In this document: positions 1-11,640 of the stretch, one piece after another
How positions within the stretch are numbered: the first letter of the stretch is position 1
Layout of the letters: each line of letters begins with the position of its first letter
DNA from: Boswellia sacra
Lineage: Eukaryota; Streptophyta; Magnoliopsida; Sapindales; Burseraceae
Length of the DNA stretch: 64,000 nt
Assembly: GCA_013180625.2 (NCBI GenBank)
Contig: SNVD02002702.1
Coordinates: forward strand, 558,001 to 622,000
Direction of reading: 5' to 3'
Notes under the pieces: model-generated
Databases searched by the model: none
The model's input: only the letters and a program-made list of their open reading frames with translations
What the model was told of the DNA's origin: nothing
Position numbers and translations under genes: made by a program

Positions 1-204
1 AATTGCGATCCACAAAATACGCATATATTTTGGAATCGCCGAATTGGTGTTTTCTCCATTTCTAAAAGTGCTCTAAACTTGTGCAAGACAATGATGTACG
101 TTAGGTACTATGCGATTCAAGTGCAAGACAGGTTATAAAATGACATTTGAGAATATGCAAAATGGATATATACACACGTAAAACTCCCAAATTTGACACA
201 TGGG

Positions 205-515
205 GACATAATTTCGGTGGGGGTTGCTCGATGCAGATTTATCGCCCCAAGATTTGAAAAAATGAGATATGCTTTCGGCGAGGTTTGACAAAACCTACAC
301 ACTGTTCTCCGACGTGAAAGCATGGAAAACTGGGAGTCACTTTCGGCGGGGGTTGACAAAACCCCCCACCTTGTCTCCCACGTGAAGCATAAAAATGGAG
401 ATACACTTCGGCGGGAGTTGACAAAACCCCCACACTTGTCTCCCACGTGAAGCATAAAAAATAGAGATACACTTTGGTGGAGGTTGACAAAACCTCCACA
501 CTTGTCTCCCACGTG
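205..515. repeat. 66-bp hairpin minisatellite, about four copies
   Basis: Four adjacent units of roughly 65-69 bp start near 271, 340, 405 and 471, and a decayed partial unit lies around 205-240. Each unit contains an inverted repeat (for example GGAGGTT-gacaa-AACCTCC in the last unit) and then a conserved TCTCC(C/G)ACGTG block; the last three units carry CCCACGTG. The stem sequence differs between units while the two arms still pair: AGGTT/AACCT in the first unit, GGGGGTT/AACCCCC in the second, GGAGGTT/AACCTCC in the fourth. The open frames seen through this block are a by-product of the repeat. No known satellite is recognised. Confidence 0.85.
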
Positions 516-664
516 TACTTATGCCATAGGGTAGTCATATGGTTTGTCAAAAAGAAAACTTGAAATTAAAACAAACAAAATCAACAAACAACAACAACAC
601 AAAAACAACATTGATAATCAGATCAAACGTAACAAGAAAAAAAATCGACAACAACAACGCACAT
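516..664. repeat. A-rich / CAA-rich simple sequence
   Basis: An A-rich plus strand with imperfect CAA and AAC runs (about 565-660) separates the minisatellite from the broken coding fragment at 665-1430. No gene is visible here; the short open frames arise from the CAA-type repeats. Confidence 0.5.
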
Positions 665-1430
665 TCAAATGTACAAGTAGTTGTGATTGTGGCTCACATC
701 TTCCTCTGGTTTTACGTCCAGTAACGGCTGAAAAGCCTTCTATGAGTCGGGGATTTGCTTCCCATCCAGTTTTCTTATAAACTGGCAAACAGGGTCGTTT
801 TTAGTCAGATTCCCTAGACTATAACATTGCAATTCATCACGAAATTGTGTCCATAAATTAAGCAATTCACGTGAACAAGTCCACAAGAATGTGACTCGAG
901 AGTTAACAAAACATTATCCAGCGACTCATTACTCAAACCATTCTTAATAAATGAAAGTTTATCTTCTCTATTCCTGGACGCAAAACCTAATGAACGACAA
1001 GTCTGGTTACCATTCCATCTAGCACATTTATAACATACTTGTAACCTTTTCGCTCTTCGCCTCTTGGCGTAGTAGCTCTTTCCTAGACAGGCATGTATTT
1101 TGCGAGATTAATGTCCGGCTCACCGGACAATCTCACCTTGGCTTCGATAAGCCATAGGATATCAACAGGCACATTTAGGAGCATCAATGCCCAAAGTCTA
1201 GTCATCCGTACTTTATAAATTTTAAACACAGCATTTTGAGGAAGTGAAGAGAAATATTTACGAAGGTTCGATAGAAAGATATCAGCATCCATTGAAGAGA
1301 AGAAAAGGAGAGATATTACCGATAATGCGATTGAGTTTGTTCTTCTCCCAGATATGCACGTTTCAAACCTTCGAACAATGGCTTCAACTCCCGTTTGAAT
1401 GTTTCCTCAAGCTGTTGCACAATTGAACTC
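665..1430 (-). pseudogene. Broken coding fragment of unrecognised family
   Basis: The minus strand shows protein-like sequence spread over several frames. An upstream piece (about 1320-1430) reads FKRELKPLFEGLKRAYLGEE and ends at a stop; it resembles the LKPLPDHLKHVFLGEKDT stretch before the reverse transcriptase of the neighbouring pol. A second piece (1292-1083) starts MDADIFLSNLRKYFSSLPQN and contains LLNVPVDILWLIEAKVRLSG. A frameshift near 1085 leads into a basic stretch with a cysteine motif, CYKCARWNGNQTC, then EDKLSFIKNGLSNESLDN, stopping at 814-816. A third frame then gives DELQCYSLGNLTKNDPVCQF, an in-frame TAG at 740-742 and VKPEEDVSHNHNYLYI before a stop at 665-667. The mix of charged, hydrophobic and Cys residues over about 190 codons is unlike random AT-rich sequence, so this is taken as a decayed gene or captured gene fragment. 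The protein family was not recognised. Confidence 0.5.
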
Positions 1431-1744
1431 GAAGCACGAAATAATCAAATTAAACACAAGAAAAGAAAAGAAAAGAAAAGAAAAGAAAATAGAGACACAT
1501 AAAAGAAATAAAAACACAAGAGCAAATGAAAGTCAAAAACAAACAACAAAGCAAATGAGACAAATGGCAAAGAGAGATAAAACCTGATCAATTATAATAG
1601 CCCATGAGAGGAATCTCCTCGAAACACAAAAATTGATCAATACTACCTTCTTTTCTTTGTCTCTTTTTATTTATATTTCAAAAACATTGGGTTGCCTCCC
1701 AATAAGCGCTTGGTTTAACGTCCTCAGCCTGACGTTATCTGTCC
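1431..1744 (-). other. 3' untranslated part of the gypsy element
   Basis: This stretch lies directly downstream of the pol C-terminus on the minus strand. At about 1687-1725 it holds a block with CAAGCGCTTATTGGGAGGC, known to me as a common sequence just after pol in Athila/Tat-type elements. A purine-rich tract on the minus strand (about 1645-1670) resembles a polypurine tract, but no LTR start follows it. A (GAAAA)-type microsatellite is at about 1460-1490. The 3' LTR is not seen anywhere to the left, so it is either deleted or outside the window. Confidence 0.45.
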
Positions 1745-4700
1745 TCACCCATCAAGATAAGTTGGCTCGTAGAGAGGTACCTCATCGATGTCCTGCATCA
1801 CTGAATTCTCATAGTAAGGCTTCAACCTGTGCCCATTCACCTTGAATACTTTATCCGTTTTTAAGCTCTTGATTTCCACTGCACCATGGGGAAAAACATT
1901 AGTAATAACAAAAGGTCCAACCCATCGAGATCGTAATTTACCTGGAAATAACTTGAGGCGAGAATGAAATAAAAGAACTTTCTGTCCCACTTCAAAATTC
2001 TTCCTGGAGATCATTTTATCATGAAATGCCTTAGTTCTCTCCTTGTAAATTCTGGAATTCTCATAGGCATCATTTCTAAGTTCTTCCAATTCTTACAGTT
2101 GAAGCTTCCTTTGTTCTCCAGCAGCATCCATCTCCATGTTACAAAGCTTTACTGCCCACCATGCTTTATGTTCGAGCTCTACTGGAAGGTGACATGGCTT
2201 ACCATAGACTAACCTATACGGAGACATCCCAATAGGTGTCTTGTAAGCAGTTCGGTAGGCCCAAAGTGCATCATTCAATCGTAGGCTCCAATCTTTTCTA
2301 CTCGGATTCACTATCTTCTCGAGAATGGACTTGTCTTCCCGATTTGAAACTTCAACTTGACCACTAGTTTGTGGATGATATACAGTAGACACCTTGTGAG
2401 TGATGTTGTATTTCTTGAGCAAGGTTTCAAATGATCGATTGCAGAAGTGTGTCCCTCTATCGCTAATCATGGCTCTTGGTGTTCCAAATCTCGCAAAAAT
2501 GTTAGATTTCACAAAATCTACAACAACTTTAGAATCATTAGTTCTCGTAGCTTTTGCTTCTAACCATTTAGAAACATAATCCACAGCAAGTATAATGTAA
2601 ACATTACCAAATGATGAAGGAAAAGGACCCATGAAATCAATACCCCACACATCAAAAATCTCGACAATAAGTATAGGGGTTTGTGGCATTTGATTTTTGG
2701 CACTTAAATTACCTGTCCTTTGACAACGGTCACAAGCTTTGCAGAACAGATATGCATCTTTGAACAATGATGGCCAGTAGAATCCACAATCAAGAACTTT
2801 AAGGGCTGTTCTTTTTGGTCCAAAATGACCTCCACATGCATAAGAATGACAGAAGGTTAAATTGAATTAAATTCAGATTCAGAAATGCACCTTCTTATCA
2901 CTTGGTCATAACAATGCTTCCATAAGTATGGATCATCCCATATGTAAAACTTGGCAAGTTTTTTGATCTTGTCTCTTTGAGCTCGAGTCAAGTCATGTGG
3001 TAGCTTCTTGGTAACTAAGTAATTAACAATATCTGCATACCAAGGGGCTGCTACATGTAGAGACAGCAATTGTTAATCCGAAAAACTTTCTTGTAATGGC
3101 AGTACATCCTCGTCATGGACAATGCGACTGAGATGGTCTGCAACTAAGTTTTCACTTCCCTTCTTATCTTTGATCTCCAAGTCAAATTCCTGTAAAAAGA
3201 GTATCCACCTGATAAGCCTTGGTTTTGCATCTTTCTTTGTGAGCAAGTACCTCAAAGCTGCATGATCAGAATACACGGTTACTTTAGTACCAATCAAATA
3301 AGATCGAAACTTTTCTAAAGCAAAAATAACCGCTAGCAGCTCTTTTTCAGTGGTAGAATAATTAAGTTGAGCATCATTTAAAGTCCGAGATGCATAGTAA
3401 ATGGCATGTGGAATTTTGCCAATTCGTTGACCCCAAACAGCACCCACAGCGTAGTCACTTGCATCGCACATGATCTCGAATGGATGATTCCAATTTGGAG
3501 ATTGGATTATTGGAGCTGAGGTCAAGAGTTCCTTCAGTTTCTCAAATTCCTCTTTGCATTTCTCATCAAATTCAAAGGCCATATCATTCTGCAATAATCT
3601 GCATAGAGGCAATGCTATCTTCGAGAAATCTTTGATGAATCGACGATAGAAACCTGCATGACCAAGAAACGAACGAATATCCCGCACACTTGTGGAAAGG
3701 GGTAAGGAACATATAAGATCTATCTTGGATTTATCAACTTCTATACCCTTAGCAGAAATAACATGTCCCAAAACTATACCCTGATCTACCATAAAATGAC
3801 ATTTTTTCCAATTCAGAACAAGGTTCGTTTCCATACATCTTTGAAGTGTAAGTGTAAGGTTATCAAGGCATTTATCAAAAGAATCACCAAAAACACTAAA
3901 ATCATCCATAAATACCTCAATGATGTTCTCAACATAATCAGAGAAAATACTTACCATACACCTTTGGAAAGTGGCAGGGGCCTTGCAAAGACCAAACGGC
4001 ATGCGTCGATACGCAAATGTACCAAATGGGCATGTAAATGTAGTTTTCTCTTGATCTTCAGGGGTAATGACAATCTGATTATATCCTGAATAGCCATCAA
4101 GAAAACAATAATGAGAATGACCTGCTAATCTCTCCAGCATTTGATCAATGAATGGCAAAGGAAAGTGATCCTTGCGATTTGCAGAATTGAGCTTTCGATA
4201 ATCAATACAAACTCGCCACCCGCTTTGGATACGAGTGGGAACTAGCTCATTATTGTCATTTTTAACCACCGTAACACTAGATTTCTTTGGAACGACTTGG
4301 ACTGGACTCACCCACTTGCTATCCGAAATTGGATAAATTACACCCACATCTAACAATTTCAGGATTTCTTTCTTGACAACTTCCATCATTGGAGGATTCA
4401 ACCTCCGCTGTGCTTCTCGAGTAGGCTTGGATCCTTCTTCTAATAAGATACGGTGCATGCATATGGCTGGGCTAATACCTTTGATGTCAGCAATTGTCCA
4501 CCCAATTGCTGTTTTGTGATCTCGAAGCACTCGGATGAGTTTCTCTTCTTGCAATGGTGTAAGGCCCTTGGCTATTATGACTGACAAAGTATCCTTCTCA
4601 CCCAAGAATACATGTTTCAAATGATCTGGAAGAGGCTTAAGCTCCAAGGCAGGTGCTTTCATCACAGAGGGAAGAAGTGTCTCATTAGATAAAGGCAATT

Positions 4701-5829
4701 CAATGTACGAAACATCATACCTGTTTGTGGTGATAGTTATAGTCTCATCCAAGCTTGCCACAGCTTCCTCCACTTCTTTAGACACATGTATCAACTTTCC
4801 TGGTTCTTTGAAACTTTCTGTCCTTATGTGTTCACTATTGGCTACTTCCAATTCATCTTTGCGAGTTAACTCAAAAAATTGTTGTGCCAAAGAATCAATG
4901 ACATCACCTGCAAAGACAGAATGTAAGTCAGTAGGGTATCTCATTGCCTCAAAAATATTGAAGCGAATCACCTCGCCATCAAATTCCATTGTGAGAGTGC
5001 CATCATGAACATCAATTTTGGTTCGGGCAGTTTTCAAGAATGGCCTCCCTAAAAGAATCGGTGTTGGATTGGGAGATGTCTCATCCTCCATTTCCAAAAC
5101 ATAGAAATCTGCTGGAAAAACCAATTGATTTACCTGCACAAGCACATCTTCCACAACTCCCTTGGGATATGCATTAGAACGATCAGCAAGTTGAATTACA
5201 ATACCAGTTTCCGCAAGGGGTCCGAGATTCAAAGAAGCATAAATAGAATATGGCATGACATTAATAGATGCTCCTAAATCTAACATAGCTCTTTCAAACT
5301 TTGTATTACCAATGGTGCATGGAATGGTGAACATACCTGGATCTTTGCATTTCGGAGGAATTTTTCTTTGCAATACAGCTGAAACATTTTTCCCCACACT
5401 TACCTTCTCATTTCCTTTCAACTTTCTCTTGTTAGTGCATAACTCCTTGAGAAATTTTGCATAACGAGGTACTTGCTTGATAGCATCCAGAAGTGGTATA
5501 TTTACCTCGATCTTACGAAAAGTTTCCAGGATTTCCTGTTCTTGTTCCTCCTTCTTTGATTTTGCAAATCTGCTAGGAAAAGGTGGAGGAGTAACATATG
5601 AAAGAATATGAGATTTAGGATTTACCTTAGAAGTCGATGTTTTGTTCATGGTAGAAGTGGTATCGGCCCCTTCATCAGTTTGTGATTTCTTTGGTGGAAT
5701 CTCTAATTGCTTTCCACTTCTCAAAGTTACAGCACTCGCATTCTCTCTTGGATTGATCACTGGCTGAGATAGTAATTTTCCTGAGCTTTGACTCTCAAAT
5801 TTGCTCATGTTAGTGGCCAATTGTCCCAT
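1745..5829 (-). pseudogene. gypsy pol: protease, RT, RNase H, integrase (broken)
   Basis: The polyprotein copies the element RNA and inserts the DNA. From the N-terminus: an aspartic-protease-like segment with LDLGASINVMPYSIY; a pre-RT linker; reverse transcriptase with YRKLNSANRKDHFPLPFIDQ, MPFGLCKAPATFQ and the catalytic FMDDFSVFG; RNase H with CDASDYAVGAV, EKELLAVIFALEKF, YSDHAALRYL and a closing DHLSRI. After an in-frame TAA at 3073-3075 the integrase zinc-finger region follows. A one-base deletion near 2865 shifts the frame, and the HHCC cysteines appear as CKACDRC. The core then has GIDFMGP, SDRGTHF and a downstream Glu (D,D,E). Another TAA lies at 2093-2095 before the C-terminal domain that ends at 1745. 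The protease active site reads DLGA rather than the more usual DTGA or DSGA. Not functional as it stands. Confidence 0.92.
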
Positions 5830-7167
5830 TTGATTTTTCAGGTTTTAGATACTTGCCCTAGTTTCCTGCTAAAATTGCATTGTGTTAGTGGCAAGTGCTT
5901 TAACAATATCCTGGAGAGACATACCTGAATTTTGTGGAGCTGGTTACGGTGTTGGTTGTGGTACTGGTGGTGGTTGTGCTTGAAATGGTTGCTGCACCCT
6001 TGGTTGATTTAAACCTGGTGGCCGATTCTGTATAGCATTTGGAGCGATTGGTTGACGATTCCCATATCTCAAATTAGGGTGATCTCTCCATCCAGCATTA
6101 TAAGTATTGGAGAAAGGGTCATACCTTTGCCTTGGTTGTCCAGGAAATCCACCCATGGCATTGGCTTGTTCTGTATCTCCTTCTTGCAAAGTTGGATACA
6201 TGTCGGTTGGATGCTCCATGGTAGAACACACCCCACATGCATAAGATTGCTACATTTGTCCTACAGCCATTTTTTTTACAAGAGAGGTAAGCTCAGAAAG
6301 TTGTTGTTCAATGTTTGAAGTACTTACCTCATTTACTCGCTTTGATAATTGTGGCTCAAATCGGCTACTGAATTGTTGCGAGTTTGCTGCCATCTCACTA
6401 ATCAAATGTCTTGCAGCTTCCGGTGTCTTATTGACTAATGCTCCACCACTAGCAGCATCAATCATATTCCTATCCATTGGGAGAAGACCCTCATAGAAAT
6501 ATTGAATTAAGAGTCCATTACTAATTTGGTGGTGTGGACAGCTAGCACATAACCTTTTAAATCTCTCCCAATATTCATAAAGTGACTCTCTATTGTATTG
6601 TCGAATGTCACAAATTTCTTTTCTAATATTTGCAGCTTTCGAAGTGGGAAAGTATTTTTCCAGAAAGAGTCTACTTACCTCATTCCATGTGGTGATGGTA
6701 CCTGGTGGTAGATAGTATAGCCACTCTTTCGCCGAATCTGCTAACGAGAATGGGAATGCTCTCAATTTTATTTGCTCCTCCGAAACACCAGTTGACTTCA
6801 TACTTGAGCATACCACGTGAAATTCTTTGAGGTGTTTGTTAGGATCCTCTCCTGGAAGACCATGAAATGTAGGCAAGAGATGAATTAGCCCAGATTTAAG
6901 CTCAAAACCTACCTCAAGGTTGGGATTTATGTACAACGGTTGTTGATCAATAATTAGAGCCGCTAACTCCTTAAGAGTCTGATTGTTTCGCAACGCCATT
7001 ACTTCCGATTCAGACTTGATTGAACTGCAAGAAGATGGAAGGGAAGTATGTCGTGCAAGGTCAAATTCTGGAGGTGGAGTTGGAATGGGCCGATTTAGTC
7101 TTAAATTCGAGGATTCGAGAAACTCCTTGATTCGTTTAAGTCGCTGATCCGCTGCTCCCTCGGGCAT
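5830..7167 (-). pseudogene. gypsy gag and gag-pol linker (broken)
   Basis: Gag packages the element RNA. The 305-residue open frame from 7167 to 6250 carries a retrotransposon gag domain (for example GLIHLLPTFHGLPGEDPNKH, AFPFSLADSAKEWLYYLP, LFLEKYFPTS). A TAG at 6250-6252 interrupts it. The same frame continues with a degenerate zinc-knuckle-like CGVCSTMEHPTDMY, in which the last cysteine is Tyr, then a Pro/Gln-rich tail. Further stops are at 5944-5946, 5869-5871 and 5845-5847, just before the long pol frame. Because no frame change occurs between these stops, gag and pol were probably one polyprotein. The start at 7167 is the first Met after the primer site region. Confidence 0.88.
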
Positions 7168-7249
7168 AAAAGGCTAAACACAAAACAATCAGAAATAACA
7201 ATCTGGAACTAACAATAAAAACAGAATAACAAATCGATCAGAAAATCAA

Positions 7250-7267
7250 TCCCCGGCAACGGCGCCA
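7250..7267 (-). other. Primer-binding site, tRNA-Asp
   Basis: On the minus strand this reads TGGCGCCGTTGCCGGGGA. It is complementary to the 3' end of plant tRNA-Asp(GTC), including CCA, as I recall that tRNA. It lies six bases inside the LTR border. This primer is typical of Athila/Tat-type elements and fixes the element's orientation. Confidence 0.9.
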
Positions 7268-7273
7268 AAAACT

Positions 7274-8696
7274 TGATGAGTTCGAAACTAGCAAGTATAC
7301 TAGTCGCACAAGTAATAAAGTGATAAGTAGATATCATTCCCACGAGGATTGATTCTAATTGAATTTGTTATTTTCCAGCAATAATAAACTAAACAGGGGG
7401 GGTTTTGGTGATTGATTAACTAAACTTAATACGAAAGCAAATGAAGAATAACACAAAGTAAAGTTAAATGGAGTGAAAAATTAATGAGAGACACTTGGTT
7501 AAGAGTTCATTCTCTGCCACAAGATATGAATTTGTGAATTAACATAGAATTGTAATCCAATTACAGCATTGAAGTTATCAACCGTAGATAACAAAAAGTT
7601 CTGTTATCCCAATCTTTCCTTACTTTGTTGTTAAATAAAACAAGCTCTTTATTTAATCTCTATCCATTAAACAGCCTAGAACAAGCTCTCTAAGTTTAAT
7701 TCAATAGAAGCATTACGATGAGAAAGATAGGTTGATCTAAGCAATAATCACACAAGTTCGGATTATTTAACCTAGGTGTATTTTTCAATTGCAATCTCTG
7801 ATCACAATTTTGCTACTAATGATTGGAAATTCATGACAATTTCGTATCAAGATTTCTAATCTAGCAATAGACAACAACAGATTATATTCAGTTGGCCATT
7901 CCAAATACAATCAGTAAGCAATCATAAGCATTAGATATGGAAAATACAAGCAACTTCAATTAGAGAATTGGATAACAATTTCTTACACAATCAACTCACA
8001 AAATCCATATCAAGGGCCTTGAAATCACCCTCAACTAATTCAGATTTAGTTACACATATTCAATCAGAATAACAAATACAATACAGAGAAATTCCAAAAT
8101 TAAAAAGGAAAGAAAGAACTTAGCAAATTCTTTGAAAATCTTCTTTGTAGATGAATCTTCTTGGAATTGTAGTTCCTCCTCTTTTCAAAATCTTCTTTCT
8201 CCTTCAAGAACTCCAAGGGATGAAAGAAATCCAGAAATGCAGCCTCCTCCCACGTTTTCCCCCTCTTCAAGTTATGAAAATAAAACCCTAAAATGTGTTT
8301 AAATACTCTGCTACAGTGACTTGCTAAAGTGTCCCGTATTATACATGCTACAGTGCTTGTGGAATTATATTTCTATACATCTCACACTGTTTTGATTACA
8401 ACTTTTGGTACACTGAATGGATTTATAAACCGTAAATTTCTCCAGAAAATAGACTTCGAGAGCTTTCCAACGGTATATAATATGTCATCGGGTTCATTGT
8501 ATATCAATACAATTAAATCCGAGAATATGGTTGACTAGCAGAGGTGAAAATGAAGGGTTTTACTCTATTTTTGTGCAAGTTGCTCCAAAACCCCTACAAA
8601 TATCAAAACCACACAAAAACATAAAAATACCAAGGAATATAGCAAAGAAACATGGACGAATTAATATGAAAATGATATATAATTAGACACCTATCA
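7274..8696 (-). repeat. 5' LTR of the gypsy element
   Basis: The LTR is 1,423 bp. In element orientation it starts TGATAGGTGTC at 8696 and ends CTCATCA at 7274, so it has the TG...CA ends expected of an LTR plus a short TGAT/ATCA inverted repeat. A TATA-like TATTTAAA is near 8300 on the minus strand. The five bases just outside (8697-8701, ATAAC) would be one copy of the target duplication, but the other copy cannot be checked because the 3' LTR is not in the window. Confidence 0.85.
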
Positions 8697-8701
8697 ATAA
8701 C

Positions 8702-10104
8702 CGAATCCCCAAAATTCACACTTAGACATTCAACCACTGTCACATACAAACCATAAAAATGTTTTTCTATCACCATAGACGCACCCTTCATCAACAAATA
8801 AAATTTGTTAGACCCTTCCATCTTTACCCCAAAGCCTTGTGAGCAAGAGAAAAATATTAGGAGTGAACCTTTAGTAGATGAAATTACAATGAAAGATGAG
8901 CAAGAGGGATGATTCTAGTGAAGATGATGAAGCAATGAGATTGATTTTGAACATTAATTAAATAACACTAATATTATTTTACATATTCATCTAAATAACT
9001 CTAGATTATTTTTTTAAGATTAATTCTACCTTTCAGGTATATCATTTCAAGATTATTAGGTTTCTTTTCTACTTATCTATTAATATATGTATGCTGGTAC
9101 GTCATCTCATGAGCCAAGAATTGGATTAAACTTCTAGCTTATTGTGGAATAACGTGGTGCCAATACATTGACTAGTTATTTTAGCTGGAAACGGTCGAAA
9201 AGCATATCTAATTATAATTAATCCTTATTTCATTAATACATAATCTTCATCTCAAAATACCATTAAAAGGCTGTTTAATTACATTTACAATGGGCATTGA
9301 AACAAGGTACTTTGCATACCATTTCAATGTTAGTTTTTTTAACATTTACAAGGTTGAGATCAATATTATTAGGACAACCGGTTCACTGGTTGGCACTAGA
9401 GTTCTGTGTTCTGATGACTATTGCCCATATAATCACATGAAGACAATATCTTATGGCTAGTACGCGGTATAGCAACATGGCTGCAAACTAGTTGAATTTC
9501 AAAAATTCAATGTATCAAAAAAAATTTATCAACAATTCACAATTTTTGTAGCAAGTGAGTCACTATAACGTCGGATACCTATTACAAGACTAAATGCAAA
9601 GAAAATGATATTTACTTATACATTGATTTGAAAAGATAGCTTTAGAGATATTTGGGATAATATATTTCTATTTTTGGAAAGTATGGATAACATTAATAGC
9701 ACCACATGAAGCCTATAAAGAATGGACCATATCTACTCATTCTAAATGATGCATTAAAACAAATTTAATCTCACAAAATCTTTATGAAAGATATAAATGG
9801 AAACAATAATTGACAAGAAGGTAACCAAGAATATGCAGTGTCTGAGTTCCACAAAATTATAATACTAAAAAGAATCAATATAATTGGAACGCATATATCA
9901 CAACAAAACGACCAAGAAACTAATAATAAATTTACAAAATAAGCAAACATCCATATCAAAACACCAAGAATCAGAGCAAATCTAGATCACAACATGCACA
10001 AACAAGAACAAAAGCAAAGTACCAAAACATAAAAGCAGTAACATACATGCATGCAGACACAAAGATATTGTGGTAGCTTCTCTTAATAACTTTTTACAAA
10101 GAGG
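8702..10104. other. Intergenic, AT-rich, no gene seen
   Basis: About 1.4 kb of AT-rich spacer between two retrotransposons. Open frames are short, lack recognisable motifs and are not protein-like in composition. No clear tandem or inverted repeat was seen by eye. Confidence 0.5.
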
Positions 10105-10109
10105 GCATG

Positions 10110-10709
10110 TGTGATGAATGACTTAATTTGTGTAGTGCAGATATCAAGGTTACACAAGAGCGCATATGGAGCTACTTCGGAGCAACTATGTAGCATCAGA
10201 TATTGTAGGTAGAGATTTGGCGTAAGCATGCAAGGTTATATGCATAGGTGCATGAAATCTGGGTTTGGAAGCGTGTTGAGGTAAAGACATTGCGCTGGAG
10301 CACAACTTCGATTTTCCTAGTTCAAATAGGACACTTGGCATTTAGAGTTTAGCTTACACATATACATCTTGGAATATAAAAGGGACGTGTTTTGTCATTG
10401 TTTCATAATTCATAAGAGAGATAGAGAAACATAGATAGGGTTAGAGAAATTAGGGATTTCTGTGGATAAAGTTAACCTATTTTCTTCTAGTTTGCCTTGT
10501 AAAATCTCTTGTACTCTCTTGTTTTTTATCATAATGGATTACTTATCACTAGCAACTGGATGTAGGATCACTTTTGTGGTATGAACTAGTAAAAACCCTT
10601 GTGTTCTTGTTGTTTACTTGTTTGCTTTGCTTAGATGTGTGTTTGAAACTCCTAGATTAATTTTGCATTAAGTTACTTGTGAGTGTGTGCGCTTCTCATC
10701 TTCATAAGA
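10110..10709 (+). repeat. 5' LTR of copia element
   Basis: Begins TGTGATGAATGAC and ends CTTCATAAGA; the matching 3' LTR ends ATAACA, so the final CA has mutated to GA in this copy. A TATA box (TATAAAAG) lies at about 10375-10382 and is conserved in the 3' LTR. About 600 bp long and alignable with 14742-15356 over its whole length by eye. Confidence 0.93.
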
Positions 10710-10712
10710 AAT

Positions 10713-10724
10713 TGGTATCAGAGA
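10713..10724 (+). other. Primer-binding site, initiator tRNA-Met
   Basis: TGGTATCAGAGA begins three bases after the 5' LTR. It matches the TGGTATCAGAGC primer site complementary to initiator tRNA-Met used by most plant copia elements, with one mismatch at the end. Confidence 0.88.
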
Positions 10725-10839
10725 TTGGTTATTGGCTGTTTTGGAGATTCTTGGATGATTAAGTTTTTAGTAAGATAGGTGTTTGATAAAAGTCTTAAGT
10801 CAAATTTGCACAATTCGAAAGGTATTCGACGAAATTCCT

Positions 10840-11640
10840 ATGATGGTTACATCAACTACAAGCATGAGATTGAGAAGTTTGATGGTAGTAACAACTTTGC
10901 TATTTGAAGAATAAAGATGTTGGCTTTGCTTGACAACTTAGGATTGGATGAAGCTCTCAGAGGTTAAAGCAAGATGCCAGAGAGCTACAATGCTGAGAAG
11001 AGGAGTGACATCATGAAGAAGGCCTACAACACACTAATTCTCTGTTAAGTGACAAGGTGTTAAGGTAAGTTTCAAGGATGAAAACAGTGGCTAAGTTATG
11101 GTTAAAGCTTGAAAGCCTTTCTATGACTAAGAATTTGTCTAGTAGGTTATATTGAAAAGTGAAATTATTTACATTCAAAATGGCTGAGGATAAGAACTTG
11201 CAAGACCGCATTGATGAATTTAACAAGTTGTGCTTAGATTTAAAAAACATACAAATTGAATATGATGATGAAGCTAAGACATTGGTATTGTTGCCTTCTC
11301 TTTCGAAGTCATATGAAAATTTTACAGATATTTTTGAAGCAAGGTAAGGAAACATTGTTGCTTGATGATGTTGTTGGTGCGTTAGATTCAAATGACCTCC
11401 AAAGGAAGAATGAGTTAGGTGAACACTCAGGTGAAAGGTTGTGTGTTAGAGGTAGGAGTGATAAGAGAGATTATAGGGGAAAGTCACACTCAAGGCCTAA
11501 GTCTAAGGGGAAGAAGGCTATAAAGTGCTTCCATTATCGTGAGGAAAGGCATATTAAAAGGCCTTGTCCCAAGAGAGAGAAGAACAAGAAAAGCAAGGAG
11601 CAATGCTACTATTGTAGATGATGGATATGAAAGATCTGAT
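10840..11640 (+). pseudogene. copia gag remnant with zinc-knuckle region
   Basis: Gag sequence is spread over more than one frame. Pieces include IEKFDGSNNF near 10868, LFTFKMAEDKNLQDRIDEFN with CLDLKNIQIEYDDEAKTL and LPSLSKSYENFTD (11163-11330), which are typical of copia gag. A basic tail follows, with a degenerate CCHC-like KCFHYREERHIKRPCP near 11522-11570. Several stops interrupt it, including one in the SNNFAI-R stretch near 10900. Confidence 0.85.

Larger units (their letters stand above)
1640..8696 (-). mobile_element. Ty3/gypsy (Athila/Tat-lineage) LTR retrotransposon, decayed
   Basis: Read on the minus strand, the element has a 5' LTR, a tRNA-Asp primer-binding site, gag, protease, reverse transcriptase, RNase H and integrase in the Ty3/gypsy order. 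The gag type, the FMDD reverse-transcriptase box and the tRNA-Asp primer site point to the Athila/Tat lineage. At least six in-frame stops and one frameshift make it non-autonomous. The 5' LTR border (TGATAG...CTCATCA in element orientation) is clear. The left border is arbitrary because no 3' LTR is found; the unrecognised fragment at 665-1430 may be part of the element's long 3' region or a separate insertion. Confidence 0.9.

Noticed and set aside
117..550. Two overlapping minus-strand frames of 103 and 131 codons
   Set aside because: They run through the 66-bp tandem repeats and simply repeat the same peptide in different frames.
3763..5464. Plus-strand open frames inside the gypsy pol
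   Set aside because: They are antisense shadows of a clearly homologous minus-strand polyprotein.
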